Assembly: GCF_003952185.1 (NCBI RefSeq)
Contig: NZ_RXFS01000017.1
Location: forward strand, 24,116-88,115
Direction of reading: 5' to 3'
Length of the DNA stretch: 64,000 bases
Origin: Variovorax sp. 679
Lineage (GTDB): Bacteria > Pseudomonadota > Gammaproteobacteria > Burkholderiales > Burkholderiaceae_C
Both the position numbers and the translations under genes were made by a program. Under the pieces are notes generated by a model. The model had not been told where the DNA came from and made no database searches. It worked only from the letters and a program-made list of their open reading frames with translations. Positions 58,564 to 64,000 of the stretch are shown here, piece after piece (position 1 is the stretch's first letter; each line of letters begins with the position of its first letter).

Positions 58564-60168
58564 ATGGCACAGATCGGCAAGGCGCCCTGCGACGACACGC
58601 TGATCCTGCATGGCGTCCGGCCGGAAGAGGGCGGCTGTCCCGAAGCTTCCAAGCCCTGGGTGCTGGCCGCGGCCGTCGTGGGTTCGAGCATGGCCTTCAT
58701 CGACGGCACGGTGGTCAACGTGGCGCTGCCGGCCATCCAGGCCGACCTGCGGGCCACGGCCTTCCAGGCGCAATGGGTGGTGGAGTCGTATGCCTTGCTG
58801 CTGGCGGCGCTGCTGCTCGTGGGCGGCGCGCTTGGCGATCACTACGGCCGGCGGCGCATCTTCGCGATCGGCGTCGGCATCTTCGCCTTGTCGTCGGTGG
58901 CCTGCGGCCTTGCGGGCAACGTGCAGCAGCTCATCGCCGCGCGGGCGGTGCAGGGCATCGGTGGCGCACTACTGGTGCCGGGCAGCCTTGCGCTCATCAG
59001 CGCGGCCTTTCCCGAAAAGGAGCGCGGCAAGGCCATCGGAACCTGGTCGGGCTTCAGCGGCATCACGGCGGCGGTGGGGCCGGTGCTGGGCGGTTTCCTG
59101 GTCGATCACGTCTCGTGGACCTGGGCCTTCTTCATCAATGTGCCGATGGCGCTGCTGGTGCTGTGGATCGTCTGGCGCCACGTGCCCGAGAGCCGCGGCG
59201 CGTCGGCCGGCGGCGGGCTCGACCTGTGGGGCGCGTTGCTGGCGACGGCCGGGCTCGGCGGCATCGTCTACGCATTCATCGAGGCGCCGACGCAGGGATG
59301 GCGTTCGCCGGCGGTGCTTTCGGCGCTGGCCATTGGTGTGATTGGCGGTGCGGGCTTCTTCCTCGCCGAGCGCAAGGTGCGCACGCCGATGCTGCCGCTG
59401 GGGCTGCTGCGCATCGGCAACTTCAGCGGCGCGAACCTGCTGACGCTGCTGCTGTACGCGGCGCTGGGCGGCGGGCTGTACTTCTTTCCGCTCAACCTGA
59501 TCCAGGTTCAGGGCTACTCCGCGACGGTGGCAGGCGCGGCGCTGCTGCCTTTCATCTTCATCATGTTCGCGCTCTCGGGCTGGGCCGGGCAACTGGTCGA
59601 CCGCTTCGGGCCGCGCGTGCCGCTGGTGGTCGGGCCGGCCATTGCCGCCGTGGGCTTCGCGCTGTTCGCGTTGCCGGGCGTGGGGGCGAGCTACTGGAGC
59701 GGCTTCCTGCCGGCCGTGGTGGTGCTGGGCTTCGGCATGACGGTGACGGTGGCGCCGCTGACGACCACGGTCATGAACGCGGTGGGGCCCGAACTGGCCG
59801 GCGTGGCATCGGGCGTGAACAACGCCGTGTCGCGCGCGGCGGCGGTGCTGGCGATCGCGGTGTTCGGCGCGCTCATGGCCTGGGCCTTCGACGCGGCGCT
59901 GGCGGATCACCTGCGCGACATGGGCGCTTCGACGCAGGTGGCAGCATTTCTCGAGGGCGAGCGCAGCAAGCTGGCTGGCGCGGCGCTGCCGCCGGGTGCC
60001 GATGCGGCCACGGCGGCAGCGGTCAAGCGGGCCGTGGCCGAATCGTTCGTCGCGGGCTTTCGCTGGGTGATGCTGTCGAGCGCCGCGCTGGCCGTGCTGA
60101 GCGCAGCGAGCGCGTGGCTGATGATCCGGAGCACTTCCGCCGCAGGAGGTGCTGCAGGACAGGACTGA
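58564..60168 (+). CDS. DHA2 family (EmrB/QacA-type) MFS transporter
   Basis: 534 aa, fourteen predicted helices. N-terminal FIDGTVVNVALPAIQADLRATAFQAQWVVESYALLLAALLLVGGALGDHYGRRR is a strong DHA2 marker. Ribosome site AAGAAGGAGACCCC. It starts 74 bp after pqiC and is followed 14 bp later by the FAD monooxygenase gene, so the two probably form an operon: a pump plus an enzyme that may act on the same hydrophobic compound. Confidence 0.92.
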   Translation: MAQIGKAPCDDTLILHGVRPEEGGCPEASKPWVLAAAVVGSSMAFIDGTVVNVALPAIQADLRATAFQAQWVVESYALLLAALLLVGGALGDHYGRRRIFAIGVGIFALSSVACGLAGNVQQLIAARAVQGIGGALLVPGSLALISAAFPEKERGKAIGTWSGFSGITAAVGPVLGGFLVDHVSWTWAFFINVPMALLVLWIVWRHVPESRGASAGGGLDLWGALLATAGLGGIVYAFIEAPTQGWRSPAVLSALAIGVIGGAGFFLAERKVRTPMLPLGLLRIGNFSGANLLTLLLYAALGGGLYFFPLNLIQVQGYSATVAGAALLPFIFIMFALSGWAGQLVDRFGPRVPLVVGPAIAAVGFALFALPGVGASYWSGFLPAVVVLGFGMTVTVAPLTTTVMNAVGPELAGVASGVNNAVSRAAAVLAIAVFGALMAWAFDAALADHLRDMGASTQVAAFLEGERSKLAGAALPPGADAATAAAVKRAVAESFVAGFRWVMLSSAALAVLSAASAWLMIRSTSAAGGAAGQD

Positions 60169-60182
60169 GGAGACAAGGAGAC

Positions 60183-61667
60183 ATGTCGATGCAGGAAGAA
60201 GCTCAACAGGAGCCGCAACACGTGGATGTGCTGATCGTCGGCGCAGGCCTCTCCGGCATCGGGGCCGGCTACCACCTGCAGGCGAACTGCCCGGGCCGCA
60301 GCTACGCGATTCTCGAAGGGCGCGAGCGCAGCGGCGGCACCTGGGACCTGTTCCGCTATCCGGGCGTGCGTTCGGATTCGGACATGTACACGCTGGGCTA
60401 TTCGTTCAGGCCGTGGACGCAGGCGAAATCCATCGCCGACGGGCCGTCGATCCTGGGCTACCTGCGCGAGACGGCTGCGCAGCATGGCATCGACAAGAAG
60501 ATCCGCTTCAATCATCGCGTGGTGCGCGCCTCGTGGTCGACGCCCGATGCCTGCTGGAGCGTCGATGTCGAGCACGGCCCCGAGCGGATTCCGCTGCGCA
60601 TGCGATGCGACTTTCTCTTCCTGTGCAGCGGCTACTACAGGTACGAAGCCGGCTACACGCCCGAGTTCGCGGGCATCGGCGACTACACGGGCCGCGTCGT
60701 CCATCCGCAGCACTGGCCGGAGGACCTGGATTGCAGCGGCAAGCGGGTGGTCGTGATCGGCAGCGGTGCGACGGCGATGACGCTGGTTCCCGCGCTGGCG
60801 AAGACGGCTGCGCAGGTGACGCTGCTCCAGCGCTCACCGACCTACGTGGTCGCGCGGCCGGCGCAGGACCCCATCGCCCACAAACTGCGGAGTTTTCTTC
60901 CGACCGGCTTGGCCTATGGCCTCACGCGCTGGAAGAACGTGCTGCTGTCCATGTACTTCTTCCGCCTCGCGCGGCGCAAGCCCGATCGCGTGAAGCAGCT
61001 GATTCTTGGCGGCGTGCGGCAGGCCCTCGGCCCCGACTACGACGTCGCCACGCATTTCACGCCACGCTACAACCCGTGGGACCAGCGCCTGTGCCTCGTG
61101 CCCGACGGCGACCTGTTCGCGGCCATCAAGGCAGGGCGAGCCTCGATGGTCACGGACCACGTCGACACCTTCACGCCGCGCGGCATCAGGCTGAAGTCGG
61201 GGGCGGAGCTGGAGGCCGACGTGATCGTCACCGCCACAGGGCTCGAACTGCAGGTGCTCGGCGGCGTGCAGCTCGACGTGGACGGCCGCCGCGTGGACCC
61301 GGCCGCGACCTTCAACTACAAGGGAATGATGTACAGCGACGTGCCCAACCTGGCCTCGTCGTTCGGCTACACGAATGCCTCGTGGACGCTCAAGAGCGAC
61401 CTGACCTGCGCATACGTCTGCCGGGTGCTGAATCACATGGAGAAGCACGGCTGGAGCCAATGCACGCCGCGCAACGCCGATCCGGCACTGACGCCCGAGC
61501 CGTGGCTCGATTTCTCGTCGGGCTATGTTCAGCGCGCCGTGGGCAAGTTTCCGAAACAGGGCTCGCACGCGCCGTGGCGGGTGCACCAGAACTACGCGCG
61601 CGACCTCATGAGCCTGCGCTTTGGCCCGGTGGATGACGGCGTGATGGAGTTTGCGAGAAGTGATTGA
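60183..61667 (+). CDS. Flavin-containing, Baeyer-Villiger-type monooxygenase
   Basis: 494 aa. FAD motif GAGLSG (20-25), NADPH-binding GSGATA (193-198) and, between them, the type I Baeyer-Villiger fingerprint YTGRVVHPQHWP (168-179), with Tyr in place of the first Phe. GGTWDLFRYPGVRSDSDMYT is also typical. The enzyme would insert oxygen into a ketone or oxidise N/S with NADPH and O2. Ribosome site AAGGAGAC precedes ATG 60183. It is the last GC-rich gene before the AT-rich islet. Confidence 0.92.
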   Translation: MSMQEEAQQEPQHVDVLIVGAGLSGIGAGYHLQANCPGRSYAILEGRERSGGTWDLFRYPGVRSDSDMYTLGYSFRPWTQAKSIADGPSILGYLRETAAQHGIDKKIRFNHRVVRASWSTPDACWSVDVEHGPERIPLRMRCDFLFLCSGYYRYEAGYTPEFAGIGDYTGRVVHPQHWPEDLDCSGKRVVVIGSGATAMTLVPALAKTAAQVTLLQRSPTYVVARPAQDPIAHKLRSFLPTGLAYGLTRWKNVLLSMYFFRLARRKPDRVKQLILGGVRQALGPDYDVATHFTPRYNPWDQRLCLVPDGDLFAAIKAGRASMVTDHVDTFTPRGIRLKSGAELEADVIVTATGLELQVLGGVQLDVDGRRVDPAATFNYKGMMYSDVPNLASSFGYTNASWTLKSDLTCAYVCRVLNHMEKHGWSQCTPRNADPALTPEPWLDFSSGYVQRAVGKFPKQGSHAPWRVHQNYARDLMSLRFGPVDDGVMEFARSD

Positions 61668-63238
61668 GCAAAAAATCATGCTGTATAAGTGCTCGTTCAA
61701 TTTTTTTTGGGTTTGGAGCTTGTTAAATCTCTCAAACTATTTTTGTCCATATTTAAAATTAACCTTCATTTGAAATGGCAACTCAATCAAAGTCAAAAAT
61801 TGACAAATCCGGTTACGCATTGGCCAAAGGAAAATATCAAGATGAAGTAGAGCTTCTTGATTTAGAGGATGTATTTGATGAGTATCGAAAAGCCCATCTA
61901 CAACCTCTTTCGGAGACAACCATTGAGTTGCAGCTGTTAATGGCAAACTATGGAGCTCCGTACTACATCGCACAAAGGCTTAAAAGAAAGCCGCAAATTG
62001 TTAGAAAATTAAATCGACTTAGTGTTCGCTTAACGCAATTGCAAGACATCGGTGGATGCCGAATCATTGTTCAAAAAAACATTGATGTTGATAAGCTGCT
62101 TGAGTATCTAAAGCGACAGGTTGTCAAGCAGCAAATATTTACGATCGAAAAAATAACGGACTATAGAGAGCGTGGTCGAGATGACACAGGGTATCGTGCG
62201 CTTCACGTCATACTTAAACGCTCTGGATTCCATCTTGAGCTTCAAATTAGAAGCAGAGTTCAGCACTATTGGTCCGAAAGTATTGAGCGAACATCAGTAA
62301 TTTATGGGCATCACTTAAAGGAAAAGGAAGGAGATCCGCAGGTTATAAAATACTTCAAAAGCCTTTCAGATGTCTTTTTTGAAATTGAGGCTTCACGCAA
62401 GCCAAGCATTGCTCATCGAATTGAGGTTGATCGCCTACGAGAGGTTTGCGAAAAAATAATTTCTACTTCCGATCGGCATAAGGTTTTTGATAGCTTTGTC
62501 AATGAAGATATTATCAAAACTTTAACGGAAAAAGAAACAAGAAATAATGGCGGTGGCTTGAATAATTGGATATTAGTTTTTGATTGGAATGCAGGCGCCT
62601 TTGTGAGCTGGGATGTCGTGGGGAGAAATTCAAATGAAGCAGTTGAGGCATACATTGAATATGAGCGGCAGTATTCGGCGGACGCGGGCTACGAGGTCGT
62701 TTTAATTGGTTCCTCGGAGATCGCGACCGTGCGCCAAACTCATAGTCACTATTTTGGAATAGAGAGCTATGACAATATATTGGAAAGCTTGGATGCGTCG
62801 ATTGTTGGGTTTTCCAGAAAGATAGACATCGATGTCGGTGCGAGGCAAATTCTGGCGTGCCTTCATCGTCGTCATTTTTGGGGGAAGAAAAATATAAGCG
62901 AAGACACTCTTAAAAATCATTTTTGCAAAGGTGTGTTGACATTTGAGTCTTCGATGAAAACCTTAATTGATAAGGAGCTTGTTATTCTTGCGCCGCAAAG
63001 CGCAAGTGTTTCTTTGAATATTAGAAAAAAATCAGAAATTGAACAATACCTTTGAGATGCGTAAATGATTCGCCTTGAGGCATCATTGATGCAACTGATG
63101 GCAAGTGAAACTCTGGCAGAGATTTGAGGTTGATGCTCTTATGCATTGGCAGAGAGGCCTCGGGGCTTCGTTTGTTTGATTAATTCGCGTGTGTCGGAAT
63201 AGGTTTCCCAGCTTTTCATCTCTGAATTAAGATTTTCC
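61668..63238. other. AT-rich islet, probable horizontally acquired cargo
   Basis: Base composition changes abruptly just after the monooxygenase stop (poly-A and poly-T runs from 61674) and returns to GC-rich at about 63239. The islet contains one large gene plus a 107-bp leader and a 183-bp trailer. No transposase, integrase, tRNA or obvious terminal repeat is seen. The trailer holds only a 20-codon open frame (63065), so no convincing partner gene is present. Confidence 0.75.
61775..63055 (+). CDS. RelA/SpoT-domain protein with uncharacterised C-terminal half, on an AT-rich islet
   Basis: 426 aa. Residues about 50-185 match the nucleotide pyrophosphokinase domain of RelA/SpoT enzymes: RLKRK (68-72), Asp91-Ile-Gly-Gly-x-Arg96, Gly139-Tyr-Arg-x-x-His144, Glu155-x-Gln-Ile-Arg159 and His164-x-Trp166. 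The catalytic Asp and Glu are both present. There is no HD hydrolase, TGS or ACT domain. Residues 210-426 are unassigned; 260-345 look alpha/beta (NWILVFDW, GYEVVLIGSSEIATVR). Codons end mostly in A/T, unlike every neighbour, which implies recent transfer. It could be an alarmone synthetase or a toxSAS/CapRel-like toxin. Confidence 0.85.
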   Translation: MATQSKSKIDKSGYALAKGKYQDEVELLDLEDVFDEYRKAHLQPLSETTIELQLLMANYGAPYYIAQRLKRKPQIVRKLNRLSVRLTQLQDIGGCRIIVQKNIDVDKLLEYLKRQVVKQQIFTIEKITDYRERGRDDTGYRALHVILKRSGFHLELQIRSRVQHYWSESIERTSVIYGHHLKEKEGDPQVIKYFKSLSDVFFEIEASRKPSIAHRIEVDRLREVCEKIISTSDRHKVFDSFVNEDIIKTLTEKETRNNGGGLNNWILVFDWNAGAFVSWDVVGRNSNEAVEAYIEYERQYSADAGYEVVLIGSSEIATVRQTHSHYFGIESYDNILESLDASIVGFSRKIDIDVGARQILACLHRRHFWGKKNISEDTLKNHFCKGVLTFESSMKTLIDKELVILAPQSASVSLNIRKKSEIEQYL

Positions 63239-64000
63239 ATGACCACGGTCTTCGTCAGCCATCCGCCAGCCAAGCTCGCCAACTACTTCGGCGACCGCGC
63301 CACCGCCGCCCTGCAGGCCATTGCGCAGGTGCGCTTCAACCCCACCGACGCCGATCTTTCGTCGGCCGAACTAGCCGAGCTCGCGCAGGACTGCGACGCC
63401 ATCATTTCCTATCGCCAGACGGCGGGCGACGAGGCGCTGTTCGCGGCGCTGCCTCGGCTCAAGGCCTTCGTGCGCTGCGCCATCGACATCCGCAACATCG
63501 ACGTGGCGTCGGCGAGCCGGCACGGCGTGCTGGTGACTCAGGCGAGCGCGGGGTTCATCGCCTCGGTGTCGGAGTGGATCGTGGGCGCGATGATCGACCT
63601 GGGGCGCGGCATCAGCGCCTCGACCGAGAGCTATCACGCGGGGCGCCCGCCGGCGCCGGCAATGGGGCGCGAGTTGCGAGGCAGCACGCTGGGCGTGATC
63701 GGCTACGGACAGATCAGCCGCTACCTGTGCGATGTCGCGCTGGCGCTGGGCATGCGCATCGTCGTGCACGACCCGTACACGGCGACGGGGCGGGCCGAGT
63801 TCGCGCAGGTTGCGCTCGACGTGCTGCTGGCGCAGTCCGACTTCGTTGTCTGCCTCGCACCCGCCACCGATGCGACCGAGAACATGATGAACGCCCAGGC
63901 CTTTGCCGCGATGCAGCCGCACGCCTTCTTCACCAATGCCTCGCGCGGCAACCTGGTGGATGAAGACGCGCTGCTCGCCGCACTGGATGCGGGCGTGATC
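63239..64000 (+). CDS. D-isomer-specific 2-hydroxyacid dehydrogenase (partial, runs off the right edge)
   Basis: 254 codons are visible from ATG 63239. The N-terminal catalytic half (VRCAIDIRNIDV) is followed by the NAD-binding Rossmann motif GVIGYGQISRYLC (about 161-173) and the conserved NASRGNLVDEDAL containing the substrate-binding Arg. The catalytic Glu and His would lie beyond the window. It reduces a keto acid or oxidises a D-2-hydroxyacid with NAD(P). Composition is again GC-rich, so it belongs to the host backbone. Confidence 0.88.
   Translation, partial: MTTVFVSHPPAKLANYFGDRATAALQAIAQVRFNPTDADLSSAELAELAQDCDAIISYRQTAGDEALFAALPRLKAFVRCAIDIRNIDVASASRHGVLVTQASAGFIASVSEWIVGAMIDLGRGISASTESYHAGRPPAPAMGRELRGSTLGVIGYGQISRYLCDVALALGMRIVVHDPYTATGRAEFAQVALDVLLAQSDFVVCLAPATDATENMMNAQAFAAMQPHAFFTNASRGNLVDEDALLAALDAGVI

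Noticed and set aside
61737..61973. 78-codon antisense frame over the start of the RelA/SpoT-domain gene
   Set aside because: No ribosome site or protein-like pattern; it mirrors the sense gene.
63065..63127. 20-codon open frame after the RelA/SpoT-domain gene as a possible antitoxin
   Set aside because: Too short, no ribosome site, no conserved feature; the islet is better described as a solo gene or fused module.
1..64000. CRISPR arrays, tRNA/rRNA genes, transposases, integrases or a replication origin
   Set aside because: Scanned for repeated spacers, tRNA-like cloverleaf 3' ends and transposase or integrase motifs; none were convincing.

Overview
The window is a GC-rich bacterial chromosome segment. 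Gene content points to a Burkholderiales member, most likely Comamonadaceae and Variovorax-like: a Liv-type ABC importer beside acyl-CoA catabolism, a Bug-type solute receptor, GcvA-like LysR regulators, a split PqiA, and many MFS pumps. Genus is an inference; no rRNA or tRNA gene was seen. Coding density is high, and operons are often linked by ATGA or TGATG overlaps.

Region 1 (1-17930, all +) is catabolic. It starts with the tail of a solute-binding protein, then two permeases and two ATPases of a Liv-type importer. A long co-directional run follows: a crotonase/3-hydroxyacyl-CoA dehydrogenase fusion, an M20 peptidase, a thiolase, two hotdog thioesterases, two acyl-CoA dehydrogenases, two SDRs, a CurA-type reductase, a Dabb protein and a GST with an extra C-terminal domain. 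Together they look like uptake and beta-oxidation-type breakdown of an unidentified carboxylic acid.

Region 2 (17955-34195) is accessory. Two divergent LysR-azoreductase pairs lie 6 kb apart in opposite orientation and share a perfect 16-bp upstream motif. Between and after them are small membrane and secreted proteins, a 2OG-oxygenase-like protein, GNATs, an alpha/beta hydrolase, a class C beta-lactamase-fold lipoprotein, an AhpD-like protein opposite a MocR regulator, a Cache-PAS-GGDEF protein and an MFS pump.

Region 3 (34196-44178) holds a LysR with a perfect palindrome in its leader, then a divergent catabolic unit. A GntR/FCD regulator and a large FAD/Fe-S 2-hydroxyacid dehydrogenase read right; a serine-glyoxylate-type aminotransferase, a Bug receptor and an FAA-fold hydrolase read left. 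Two identical 20-bp elements in the divergent promoter are strong operator candidates. An MFS and an alkyl-DNA methyltransferase follow.

Region 4 (44175-61667) holds LysR/MFS genes, a flavin (PPOX) protein, a His-rich secreted peptide, an MFS remnant abutting an M48 protease, a CmcJ/NvfI-type protein, two pumps followed by a split pqiA-pqiA-pqiB-pqiC operon, another DHA2 pump and a Baeyer-Villiger-type monooxygenase.

Region 5 (61668-63238) is an abruptly AT-rich islet with one gene, a RelA/SpoT-type nucleotide pyrophosphokinase domain fused to an uncharacterised C-terminal half. It is the best candidate in the window for a transferred and possibly undescribed toxin or defence-type system. 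The window ends inside a D-2-hydroxyacid dehydrogenase gene. A ~100-bp non-coding repeat occurs twice, at 3940-4039 and inverted at 36014-36111.
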